Shown here: piece after piece, positions 33,831 through 43,509 of the stretch
Layout of the letters: the number at the start of each line of letters is the position of its first letter
Position numbering within the stretch: the stretch's first letter is position 1
Assembly: GCA_032622095.1 (NCBI GenBank)
Contig: CP136064.1
Span: 148,306,864-148,370,863, forward strand
From: Siphonodentalium dalli
Taxonomy: Eukaryota; Mollusca; Scaphopoda; Gadilida; Siphonodentaliidae
DNA length: 64,000 nucleotides
Direction of reading: 5' to 3'
The notes under the pieces: generated by a model
Database searches by the model: none
Told to the model about the DNA's origin: nothing
The model's input: the letters and a program-made list of their open reading frames with translations, nothing else
Position numbers and translations under genes: made by a program

Positions 33831-35938
33831 TTAGTTGTTTTACGAACATGGTACCCAAAAAAAAGTAGATGGATGAGGGAAAAAAAAAGAAGAAAAAAAA
33901 AACTCCATTCGGGCTTATTCTATCCGGTATGAATTTTCACACGACATCACCACTAGAATTTTGTAACTTAAAATGGACATGTTATTTACCCTGAACACTT
34001 TATTCAACTTAAACTTTCAAATATATTAATATTTAATATATTAAATAAACAATATAAAACAACTGACTGGATACCTTCCAATGTCAAGCAACATAAAAAT
34101 AATAGTTTTAAAACAAAAATATTTATAAAGATGGTCTATCTGCAAGTCGACAATATGGGTATTTATGAAATAAACCACTATAGCTCGTTAATCAACAGGA
34201 ACAATAAAAAAAATAAGATGACACCTGTACATGTAAAATTACTTCTTTTCTTTGTTTTTTAATAGTTAATTCAGGGATTAATTGAGGTGAGGTCTGAGTT
34301 TTAGAGGTATTAAATTAGGAATTTCATGTTCTGAAAAATATACTACCTCAGTACAAACAGAGAGACCAGCTTTACAATTGACGTATGTATTTTCCCCCAA
34401 AACTTCGCACAACATGCAGAGGAGTATCTTTGGAGCACAGGAGTTTGTCAGAATGATAATCAATAATAATAATAATAAATATATACAAATAATAATAAAT
34501 AGTAGTAATAATAAATAGTAATAAGAGTATAGGAATGAATCAAGGGGATTTAGTGATTTGACCTACAAATGTTTATTTATAAATGTTTTGCCTCGAAAAT
34601 AGGAAAGCCAAATCGTTATCGATTGTAGCGATCTTCAGACAGATTGCTATTATGACTATTATACATAAATATGACCGCATGTGGCTGAAATTTAATTTCG
34701 CATTGACTACATCACCTATTTTCTCTTTAAATCGCTGCAACGGCAAGTTTCATTTTCGAAGCGTTGGCTGCCCTCGGTGACACGCTGCTGGGTACGGTGT
34801 CCTGTAAAACTTGATCAACTCTTGGACGAAGTTGTTTGCAGCAGTGGTCCGAATATTTCGACCTAAATCTTTTAAATGTTACATCGTTACTAACATTAAC
34901 ATGCCCCGGAAATATTCGGACAGCATGATGCAAACGGCACAGATTCCTCGGCCCTTTTATTATATGTGTACATTTTTGCCCGACACCGCCAACTAATTAC
35001 AACGGAAGTACATGGTCGCGTGTCAACGAAATCAGCGGACGGATCGAAAATGAAACCTGGCGTTGCAGTGATATAAAGAGAACCTAAGGTGATATTGCCA
35101 ATGCCATGCTAAATGTAAATCACAGCGATCATGTTGATGTATAACAGTCATAATAGCGATGAATATGGAGAGCGCCACGAGCGAAACGATTTTTTCATGT
35201 TTCTGATTTTCGTGATACAAAAAAAAAATTACGTCAATCCCTAATCCCCTAGTTGCAATCCTATTCTTTATTTATTACTTATATATCTATATATCTCTTA
35301 TATTTTTTATTTACTATCATTCTGACAAACTCCTGTGCTTTGGAGACTTCGTGACCTTGATCATTTGGGCAACTTTTAGTTGTTATTTTCACCACTTTCA
35401 AGGTTTCGTCAAGTTCATGGAAGGTAACCGATACGTTGTCGCTTGACTTGAGTTGTTGTAGTTTCTGGTTAATTATTTCACCTCCGAATAGGACTTGAAT
35501 GCTATAATATTCCGCATCTCCAACAGACGATTCAGCCATATTTTAATCAACAACGGAAGTGGAAGAGTTGTCCATCTTTGGTGGTAAAACTTTTATGCAA
35601 TAGGGCGAGGGTAGGTTTTGCGACGTACGTTTCTAATTTTCGTAACCAGTTCGCCTATAATTCGCTATAAGTCCAATTACCATTCAGAGATAAAAAATAA
35701 TGTCGCCAGCAGCATTATCTGTAATGTACCCAGATGTACTCAAAATCCTACTCTCGCCCTTTTGCATAAACTGCTAACCATCTTTGGTTTATATAACAAA
35801 TATTTTCTGGAATCGGAACCGGAATGAAACTTAGACATAAAACAGGTTAAGTACAAACGTGTTTCCATTGAAAATATATATTTATTTTTTTTTCGCATTT
35901 CGGGAAAAAAGTTGTCGGCGGGTTCGTAAAACAACTAA
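33831..35938. mobile_element. PIF/Harbinger-like non-autonomous element carrying a gene-like frame
   Basis: The 17-bp ends TTAGTTGTTTTACGAAC and GTTCGTAAAACAACTAA are exact inverted repeats. They are flanked by TAA at 33828-33830 and 35939-35941, the 3-bp TWA target duplication expected of PIF/Harbinger. No transposase is visible. Inside are two diverged copies of a roughly 190-bp segment in opposite orientation (34590-34780 and 35025-35215), an (aat)n tract at 34455-34530, a 28-bp inverted pair (35587-35620 and 35738-35768), and an 86-codon open frame on the minus strand. Confidence 0.78.
35279..35539 (-). CDS. Hypothetical 86-residue frame, KH-like, possibly a captured first exon
   Basis: The ATG at 35539 starts MAESSVGDAEYYSIQVLFGG, followed by KLQQLKSSDNVSVTFHELD, KVVKITTKS and HEVSKAQEFVRMI. 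After RMI the DNA reads gtaaataa, which could be a splice donor, so the true exon may end near 35312. The alternation of strand-like and helix-like segments with 'VKIT...A..FV..I' recalls KH folds, but no GXXG loop is visible, so this is a guess. Upstream sequence contains cttccgttg, an ETS-like promoter motif. The frame lies wholly inside the Harbinger-like insertion, which suggests a captured host fragment. A neutral chance frame is the alternative. Confidence 0.35.
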   Translation of the reverse strand: MAESSVGDAEYYSIQVLFGGEIINQKLQQLKSSDNVSVTFHELDETLKVVKITTKSCPNDQGHEVSKAQEFVRMIVNKKYKRYIDI

Positions 35939-36361
35939 TAAAATTGCTAACGCCTCAGAAAAAAATGAAAATATCTACTTCAGATTTATGCACATTTTGT
36001 GGTCTTAAAAAGGAAACTATCTCTCATATATTTTGGAATTGTGCCAAAATAAGAGCGCTGTGGGAAGATGGATATTTTCTCAAACTAAATATAGACTGGA
36101 TCTGTCAGAATTCACGGTTATATTTGCCAACTCGCAAACTGGACAATTAACTGATATTATAAGTTTTATAATAATCTTCATAAAATACAACATATACAGG
36201 GCAAAGTTGAGATGTAAGTTACCCACACTGAAAGAGATTCAAATAGAACTAAAACAGTACTATAGTATCGAGAAAGTAGCTTATTTCAGCACATGTAGAT
36301 ACCAGGCTTTCCGCAACTGCTGGTCTAGTATGAACAATTTAGTTGACGTCACAAACGAATA

Positions 36362-37328
36362 GAACTTTACACCGACGGGTCATGTATGCACATATATTAA
36401 TCTCAAACATCTTTCACATATAACCAAGAAATTGTATTGCTAGTTATTTTTGTCTTTTATTCCATTACCATAGATGCAGAGAATGATTCCCATCCTGCTC
36501 AATAAATGACATGCAGTTAACTTACTTATAGCACAACAAATAATCTGCTTTTTGTACTCGACATAGGCAGTTCTATCTGCACACGGACGTGTGTATATAC
36601 AAATATAATATGCCATTTCGATAAGAAATCAGAATTTGTCCACGTTCACTGAATTAAGGACATATATGAAGCAATAAACTCTCATACTGACTCAGTGCCC
36701 CTATAACTCTGATATATACACTAATATTGATCAGAACGTACAAAATATATACCACCAGAAATTTTATCATTTGAAACAATTCATCAGGCCTGAACACGAA
36801 TATGACTCCAGCAAGTTAAGTGACATTTCACAACAGAAAAAAATGTAATTTGAATGCACTGCGACATAATAAATACAACTGTTAAATTTCCAAAATACAA
36901 CTGATCCACTATCAAACTATTTCCTTTCTTTTGTCTCTCTTTATCTCTATCCTAAACCTAAAATTTCTTCTTTCCAAAATGAAACAGGTACAATAGAAAT
37001 ATTACTGTTATACTTCATGTTATCATGTGTATCAATAATATTCTGCAATATTACTCATTGATTCTTGATTTCAATAAAAATATTAATTTTGCACAAATTT
37101 TTTAATTAAATTAAACAATATATGACACTTATCCTTAGGAAGAAGTGTGTACAAGAGATCAACCTGTGACTTTTTCTTTTGACAAAATCACGTTCCATAG
37201 GGGCGTCAGCAAGATTCTTGCTCATCGTTGTCAAAGCCTTCCGACGCCATGGGATGCAGAGAAAAGATCGATGCTAGCAGCAAATTAAACGGCCTGCATT
37301 AAGTTGGGATACTGTATTAGGGGAAGCC
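36362..37328. other. LINE 3' flank and unassigned DNA
   Basis: AT-rich. The first part is probably LINE 3' untranslated sequence, but I could not see a poly-A or simple-repeat end. No gene seen. Confidence 0.35.
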
Positions 37329-37599
37329 TGTACTTACAAGTGGTCTCTGGTTTTCAGTGAAGCAAATTGTCTGTTTCCCGTGAGTACTTCCGGAATCAGG
37401 GAGCTAAATGTGTTCTAGAGTCGGGGAGCGAGTACACTGTGGAATGCTAAAGGTGAAGGTAACAGAAGAATGACCTTCACCTGATACATGCGACACGTTA
37501 TTAAAGGATGACATCGCGTTTATTTGATTTGTACATAATATCTAAATAATTTAAACTGGTGAATGAATGGGGGAATGGATTTTTGTGAGCGGGAAATTT

Positions 37600-37838
37600 A
37601 TTTAACTAGCTGCTGTAGTTCTGGGTTTTTCCAGATCAAATTTGGCTGTGAGATAGCCCTGTCGTAGACTTGGTGATTTATTTTTAAAAGTAAACACATG
37701 ACCTATGATTTTTCTTGCATTTTCGTGATGAACTGGTGTCAATCTAGCTGGGTAAACATCACTGGTATGGCCTGCAGGCTTCAATTCAGTGAATTTGGCC
37801 GAAACGTTAACACTGTCACCTATGGGAAACCATTTAGT
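37600..37838 (-). other. Short open frame inside each terminal repeat
   Basis: The minus strand of the left repeat reads WFPIGDSVNVSAKFTELKPA, then HHENARKIIGHVFTFKNK and SLRQGYLTAKFDLEKPRTT up to a stop, about 78 codons, with no ATG. The right repeat (38975-39214) has the same frame with one synonymous change but an extra T near its end. It looks protein-like and may derive from a captured exon. I do not recognise it. Confidence 0.3.
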
Positions 37839-38088
37839 TCAGTGATTCCTATAAGAAAAATTTGAATTTTACGAAATTTCACGTCTCGTCATGATAAGTT
37901 GTTAATTCCATATTTTCTTATTTTCAAATGATAATGACCACATTTTGGACATATTTAAAGAAGAAACCCATGGATTCGCCTGTAGATAGTAAAGAAAGTG
38001 ATAAATCTGGGAATTTTGCATGGACATCAGGTACCATTAGGGGGTCAGGGGGACTAAAGCCCCTCTCCCCACAATTTTGAGGAGTGTT

Positions 38089-38185
38089 CCCCCCCCCCCC
38101 CCCCATTGGGAAAAGGTGACAGTTGACCCAATTAAGCTTTTCCGGCACCCAATAGTCTTATCGGGGACCATAGCCCCACCCCAAG

Positions 38186-38216
<31 letters not shown>
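38089..38216. repeat. C and G homopolymer runs
   Basis: About 17 C at 38088-38104 and 29 G at 38188-38216, within the nested element. They can form quadruplex or slipped structures and are hard to sequence accurately. Confidence 0.85.
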
Positions 38217-39419
38217 TGTATGATGGCATCACCACTAGAGTTACTGTCGTGCAAAATTGCCATGGCAGGTTTGTTAATCAGACAGTATGCCCTGCCATCT
38301 GGTAAAATTTCATGCCAGAGGCTGTGACTGATGTTGTATCATTATGTTTAGATATTTAAATTGACTTATGGTTGCTTTATTTTGCTATTAAAGTATTTTT
38401 TATTTTTATTTTCTGTTAATTTTGGTAAATGTTTATTATAAATTGCCAAATTCTGCATGAAAAGTGTTTAAAATTGGACAAGATATCCCTCTCAAAATGT
38501 ATATTAACATTTCCTCTTCAATTTAGTAATATTATGGTATATAAGGGCATACTTCAGTTATACGAGATGCCACAGCTAGTAAAATTGAAAAAAAAAATCT
38601 TAATTATTTGGCTTTATTTTGAGGATTGACACTAATTTTCAGGATGACTCATATTGGAAAAATAAACCACTACTGCTCGATATAATCCATTTTTGATTTC
38701 AGTAAGGTCTATATTTTGACAAAATACTATAAGAAACGCTGTGTTTCACACATATACATATATATAGGAATCAGGAAGCTAAATGTGTTCTAGAGTCGGG
38801 GAGCGAGTACACCGTGGAATGCTAAAGGTGAAGGTAACAGAAGAATGACCTTCACCTGATACATGCGACACGTTATTAAAGGATGACATCACGTTTATTT
38901 GATTTGTACATAATATCTAAATAATTTAAACTGGTGAATGAATGGGGGAATGGATTTTTGTGAGCGGGAAATTTATTTAACTAGCTGCTGTAGTTCTGGG
39001 TTTTTTCCAGATCAAATTTGGCTGTGAGATAGCCCTGTCGTAGACTTGGTGATTTATTTTTAAAAGTAAACACATGACCTATGATTTTTCTTGCATTTTC
39101 GTGATGAACTGGTGTCAATCTAGCTGGGTAAACATCACTGGTATGGCCTGCAGGCTTCAATTCAGTGAATTTGGCCGAAACGTTAACACTGTCGCCTATG
39201 GGAAACCATTTAGTTCAGTGATTCCTTCCACAAGACAGCGCAGCCTCGCTTTCGGTTTCCCAGAGTACTTTTATCAAACCAACTTCTGGTCAGATATCCT
39301 TTTGCCGTTTGGCACCGCCGGTCATATTAACAGGCCTACTCTAAAAATGGCTCAAACGAGGAACAAATTCTCTCGCATTTGGGTTAAGATGCTATTTCCT
39401 GCCCAATGCCCCATTTAAA

Positions 39420-39725
39420 ATCCTGGTGCACTGCCATGATATGATTGAAGCTTTGCCATTTTCACCTTTCAGCAAAATTAGATAACCACCTTGACTTTTA
39501 CCATCCGATAAATTGCCAAGCGATGCATCACTAAACACAACCATTTTTACCGACTTCTCTGCACCAAGATGCCAAAACTTGACCTTGACCAACTCTGCTT
39601 TAACTTTCTTTAAAATCTTATTAAATTCAAGCAAACTCTCAACTTTGGCATTACAAATAGATGAGACCAGACAACAAGCATCAAACATTATATCAGGTCG
39701 AGATTGTCCAGCGAGCCATAAGAGG
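39420..39725 (-). pseudogene. copia RNase H, C-terminally truncated
   Basis: After the duplicated decamer the strand resumes the conserved connection motif WLAGQSRPDI (39690-39722 region) and then FSDASLGNLSDGKSQGGY, which carries the first RNase H aspartate, and IISWQC. At that point (about 39430) the sequence runs straight into the 3' LTR. The remaining RNase H acidic residues, normally 50 or more codons further on, are absent. This indicates an internal deletion against the LTR. Confidence 0.82.
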
Positions 39726-40734
39726 TCATAAGAGCTGTCCTGCCTTGGATCTTAATGACTGTACTTCGTTACCGTCCAACAACGATTCTTTTTGCATAGA
39801 TCTTTCCTTTCCAATTCTTATAGGTTGTAAATGATTAGAATAATCTATCTGATCAAGAGAAATATGACTATCTTCAAAACCAATGTGCAAACCAACATAC
39901 TTGAATGAATCAGATCCCTCTCTGTCGATATGCAAGCTTTTCCTAATTACTTCTACAACCTTATCCTCAAATCCAAAATCCCCTGCCCAAACAAAATCAT
40001 CCACGTGACAAGCTAACACACCAAATACTTGCTGAACACAAATCCAATAAAAAACTGCTGGATCAATTGCTGAAATAGAAGCTCCAGTTATCAACATAAC
40101 AGATTTGACCTTGTACCAAAATAGTGAAGCCTCACTAAGCCCATAAATACATTTGTTTAGATGCCAAAGAATGTCTTTACAATTGGGAACTTCTCTCGGC
40201 GGACGTAGATAAATATCTCTGGAAACATTCGATCCCCGCAGGAAGGCTTTTTTAACATCCATCGATTTTGGTGTCCAGGACTTCTGAGCCATTACCGCTA
40301 ACATTACCCTCAGTGATTCTTTTGAACAGGTGGATGAGTCTTTCTCTACTGAATCTTTCTCCAAATCCTCAAACCCTCTTGCTACGAGACGGGCTTTCTT
40401 TATTTGTCCTTCAGGTGTATCTTTCAGACTACATACCCATCTGGTTGAAATACATTTCTGACCATTGTTTGGAACCTCTTCGTAGACAGCAAACTTTTTC
40501 CATTCAGACATTTCATCATCTTTTACTTGCTGAAAGTCAATATCTTCAAGCACCATAACAATCTCTTCATCATGCTGTGCATTTCCATCATCTGACTGTA
40601 CAATCTGTGGATCTTCTAAAGTTGCAAAATCCATGGAACACTTCGTACCAACTTTGTTAACAGGATCGGTAAACTCAACATTGAACCAATTCTTGTTCTT
40701 TCCAGTAGCTTACCAGCTCTCGACTCTGAACTGT
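39726..40734 (-). pseudogene. copia reverse transcriptase
   Basis: The frame is open from about 40734; an internal ATG lies at 40634. Landmarks in order are ISTRWVCSLKDTPEGQIKKA, ARLVARGFED, SMDVKKAFLRG (first catalytic Asp), LNKCIYGLSEASLFWY, and LACHVDDFVWAG with the catalytic D-D pair, then KYVGLHIG. This is the RVT_2-type polymerase domain of copia elements and is the longest undisturbed frame in the window. It ends in a TGA caused by a 10-bp tandem duplication at 39722-39741. It copies element RNA into DNA inside cytoplasmic particles in intact relatives. Confidence 0.92.
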
Positions 40735-40780
40735 CACGTCTACAGGAGGAACTTCCAACTCATCAGTTTTTGCCAATTCA

Positions 40781-41872
40781 TCATCTGAATTCAGTCACCG
40801 GTACAGAGTAGTCACTCATCGAATTTCCATTGTCATCACCCAGCTCTGGCACAGGAGGATAGATATTTTGAATGCTAGACCTACTGGGCGCTTTTGACAG
40901 CCTACATTTATGAACCCTCACATAGGTACCTCCATGTCTGACGAATACGACCACCCCATCTTCGCCAATCACCACACCAGGTCCTCTCCATTTATCATCA
41001 TGCAAACATTTATAATATACAAGGTCACCTGTAGAAAAATGATTGTAGTTCCTTGTTTGTTTACGAAGAGCTCTTCTGATTCTCTCTGAGGTTTCATTCT
41101 CCATAAATGCTCTTCTTGATGCATGTAGTGACGACAAATGCCTAGCAACATGCTCACTCATAGTTGTTGCTTCCAAAGCGGGTAATTCATCTGTTAGGAT
41201 AGAAGGTAGTGTACAGTTCTCGCCATAAACAAGCTGGTATGGACTAAACCCATGGGTATTCGCTAAGGAGTTTTTAGCATTTAACGCCCAAGCCAAAGCT
41301 GTCTCCAAATCAGTGGTAACATCACATAATACCTTGTTGAGAATTCCTGTTAGCACACCATTATGTCTCTCAACAATCCCATTGCTCCAAGCACTTTTTG
41401 CTGCAGTGGTTCTGACTGTTATGTTCAAATTTTCTGCCATATCATGGAACTCCGTCGAAACAAAGTTGCCGCCATTGTCAAAGTCGGTGGTCCATGGAGA
41501 CTGACCCAATGTTGTAGAAACTTCTGCACAATAACACCTGTCTTTTTAGTTTTGATAATACATGCAGCACTATATCTGGAAAATAAATCGATCATGTGAA
41601 GATACCAAATGCCCTTTTTTAGTTCATGTAGGTCCATGGCAACCATCTGATTGAATGTTTGTGCCAGCGGTAAGCAAACAGCTGGTTTTGGTTGAGGTCG
41701 CCTGTACTTGGCACATGTGTCACATTTGTTGACAACATCCTTCATTCTCTGATGAACATGATCTTATCTGTAATCCCAGCCTTCTTGAGAAGCGATAAAA
41801 GTCGATCAATGGATGCATGTCCAAACTGTTTATGAAGTTTTATCATTTCTTCTTCACTATCTATAGACAATG
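40781..41872 (-). pseudogene. copia integrase, frameshifted
   Basis: The N-terminal HHCC zinc domain shows KLHKQFGHASIDRLL (histidines) and, after a frame change near 41765, KCDTCAKYRRPQ (cysteines). The catalytic core follows with AMDLHE (first Asp) in the frame ending at 41425. After another shift near 41480 come DFDNGGNF (second Asp) and SNGIVERHNGVL (Glu), completing D-D-E. The tail contains KWRGPGVVIGEDG, a copia-type C-terminal module. The protein would insert element cDNA into the genome. It cannot be made from this copy because of the frame changes. A further shift near 40795 leads towards the reverse transcriptase. Confidence 0.88.
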
Positions 41873-42388
41873 CTATGTTTCACATTCTTGTTTACTACCG
41901 GTAGCTGACTTTGGCAGTAGATCAACACAGTAATGACCACTTGATGTAAATTCTAGTTTAACATCTTTTCCGAACATCCAAGCTTTATCACAACTGAGAT
42001 CAAGTTTTGTCTGGGCCCGCTTTAGAGACTCTTTACTTAAAAGCAGGGGAATATTACAATCAACAATTTCACTTGATATGTAGCAATTTGTCGAACCTAC
42101 TACAGCTGGAAAGACAACATTCTCCTTAGAAACGACATGTACACTATCACCAAATCTGAACTTTTGATGACTATCGGACCGTGATACACTGCTCTGATCA
42201 CTAGAAGACAAGTGTTTCAAATAATTGCGAAGCCAATCAATTCCACACACTGTTTTAGTGCATGCCGTATCAGTAACTGCAGCACAGAACGATTCAGCCA
42301 CAAAAATCTCATTTGGTTCAAACTTCTGACAATCATTACTGAAGAGAGTTATATTAACAGACTCTAACTGTTCTGAAACGACGTCCAT
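41873..42388 (-). pseudogene. copia protease region
   Basis: Continuous with the gag frame. The segment AVTDTACTKTVCGIDWL holds the presumed aspartic protease active site D-T-A. Many copia proteases have D-S/T-G or D-S/T-A here. Further on, FRFGDSVHV and a hydrophobic stretch match the expected flap and strand region. The frame stops with TAG at about 41871, where a single-base shift separates it from the integrase zinc domain. Confidence 0.75.
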
Positions 42389-43219
42389 CGTAGAATTAAC
42401 AGAATCAGACGAATGATCCTTGCGATGAGGACAAGCCTTGTATCAATGAAACAAAGAATCACAGCATGTGCAGCGAGATCGCTTACCAAATCTGTTTAGT
42501 GGATTAGTACCCTTTAGGTTGGAATTATTTTAAGCATGACTGTAAGAATTAGCATCACTATTAGCATGGGACTGATAGCCACGACCACGATACTTGTTTG
42601 AAAAGGCACCTCTTCTCTCAGCATAACAAACACTTTGAGACTCTAACTTGATTCCAGAAACATCACATTTTGAATCCAAAGTCCCATCACCAGCTGAGTC
42701 ACCAAAAATACGTTTCAGTGCAGATTTCATCGATTTGAATGTTACTTCACTGCAAGCTGTTAACACCAACTGTCTCTCTTTTGTTTCAAGGTTAGCATTG
42801 TCCAACAGACGAAAAGCTAAAACTGCATCGGATAGAACTAAATCATGTCCTTTGTATCTTTTGTAGCGGAGTTCGTACTCAGTGATGTAATCATGCATCA
42901 TACTATTTTCTGTCCTTTTGAAAGTTTCAAAATCACGATATGCTTTGTAAGCTTCATCCTGTGTATCACCTTTGTAAACTTCATCTAACGCTGTCAATAA
43001 TGTAGCTAAACCAGTGTCCTTAGCTAAATCCGCGGCACGTACACCAAGAGAAACTTCGCGTGCTTTACCTGTGAGAGACAGGGCTACTGCCGGGCCAATT
43101 ATTTTTGCTTCCAAATCCGTAACTAATTGCCAGATTGCAATTTCGTTTTTCCATTTCTCGTATGGCAAATCTGTCGTAAACCTCGGCTGTTGTTTGTAGT
43201 TGTTCATGTTCGATGACAT
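42389..43219 (-). pseudogene. gag: copia gag (capsid/nucleocapsid), two in-frame stops
   Basis: The likely start is the ATG at 43219 (MSSNMNNYKQQPRF), 14 bases after the primer site. The capsid region contains VALSLTGKAREVSLGVRA, then LLTALDEVYKGD and YRDFETFKR, as in copia-type Gag. A TAA at 42530-42532 and a TGA at 42443-42445 interrupt the frame. Between and around them is a CCHC zinc knuckle with spacing C-x2-C-x4-H-x4-C, whose tryptophan-like position is the TGA. The knuckle would package element RNA into particles. The same frame runs on into the protease region. The stops lie 29 codons apart and could each arise from a single base change. Confidence 0.85.
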
Positions 43220-43232
43220 TATCGAAAACCTT

Positions 43233-43244
43233 GCTCTGCTACCA
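43233..43244 (-). other. Primer binding site, initiator tRNA-Met
   Basis: The minus strand reads TGGTAGCAGAGC one base inside the LTR. The first 11 bases are complementary to the 3' end of animal initiator tRNA-Met (...CUCUGCUACCA). It fixes the element's orientation and LTR boundary. Confidence 0.85.
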
Positions 43245-43245
43245 A

Positions 43246-43509
43246 TGTACTTACAAGTGGTCTCTGGTTTTGAGTGAAGCAAATTGTCTGTTTCCCGCGA
43301 GTACTTCCACAAGACAGCGCAGCCTCGCTTTCGGTTTCCCAGAGTACTTTTATCAAACCAACTTCCGGTCAGATATCCTTTTGCCGTTTGGCACCGCCGG
43401 TCATATTAACAGGCCTACTCTAAAAATGGCTCAAACGAGGAACAAATTCTCTCGCATTTGGGTTAAGATGATATTTCCTGCCCAATGCCCCATTTAAAAT
43501 CATGGTGCA
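43246..43509 (-). repeat. copia 5' LTR
   Basis: On the plus strand it runs TGTACTTACAAGTGG...ATGGTGCA, with TG/CA ends and 264 bp. It matches the split 3' LTR except for five substitutions. The outer (right) boundary could extend further if the 3' LTR lost its inner end by deletion. Confidence 0.85.

Larger units (their letters stand above)
33063..36361 (+). mobile_element. L1-type LINE 3' fragment, split by a 2.1-kb insertion
   Basis: The two parts are 33063-33827 and 35942-36361. The first reads MNYMDYISGFVSMKIARMKK, VIESWADYCDRLVP and, in a further frame, WFQYQVN. The second contains the zinc-knuckle motif CTFCGLKKETISHIFWNCAK typical of the C-terminal part of L1-clade ORF2, then a frame change near 36100 and a final stretch ending in a stop at about 36361. 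The element is 5'-truncated, as target-primed insertion often produces. In-frame stops (about 33272, 33464, 33790) and frame changes show it is dead. Removing the insert and one TAA copy brings the halves into a continuous LINE-like order. Confidence 0.75.
37392..39225. mobile_element. Nested non-autonomous element with 458-bp terminal direct repeats
   Basis: Direct repeats 37392-37849 and 38767-39225 differ by four substitutions and one T. Each begins GGAATCA and ends TGATTCC, a 7-bp inverted end. The whole is flanked by TTCC (37388-37391 and 39226-39229), a 4-bp target duplication. The 917-bp interior has no coding potential, no tRNA-type primer site beside either repeat, and long C and G runs. 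It is laid out like a TRIM/LARD non-autonomous LTR element, but its ends are not the usual TG...CA. Confidence 0.8.
37329..39430 (-). repeat. copia 3' LTR, split by the nested element
   Basis: The outer 63 bp (37329-37391) ends ...GAGTACTTCC. The inner part resumes at 39230 with ACAAGACAGC and runs to 39430. The two parts rejoin to match the 5' LTR across the gap once one copy of TTCC is discounted. Confidence 0.9.
37329..43509 (-). mobile_element. Ty1/copia retrotransposon, defective
   Basis: On the minus strand the order is 5' LTR (43246-43509), primer binding site (43233-43244), gag, protease, integrase, reverse transcriptase, truncated RNase H, 3' LTR (39230-39430 plus 37329-37391). Integrase before reverse transcriptase is diagnostic of the copia group. 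Excluding the nested insertion it is about 4.35 kb. The LTRs differ at five positions in 264 (about 2%). At least six frame changes and two stops break the genes. Flanks AAGCC and CAATT do not match as a target duplication, and RNase H is cut short at the 3' LTR, so a deletion or recombination has occurred. The sequence resembles metazoan copia elements of the GalEa/CoMol type as I recall them; the clade is unverified. Confidence 0.93.
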
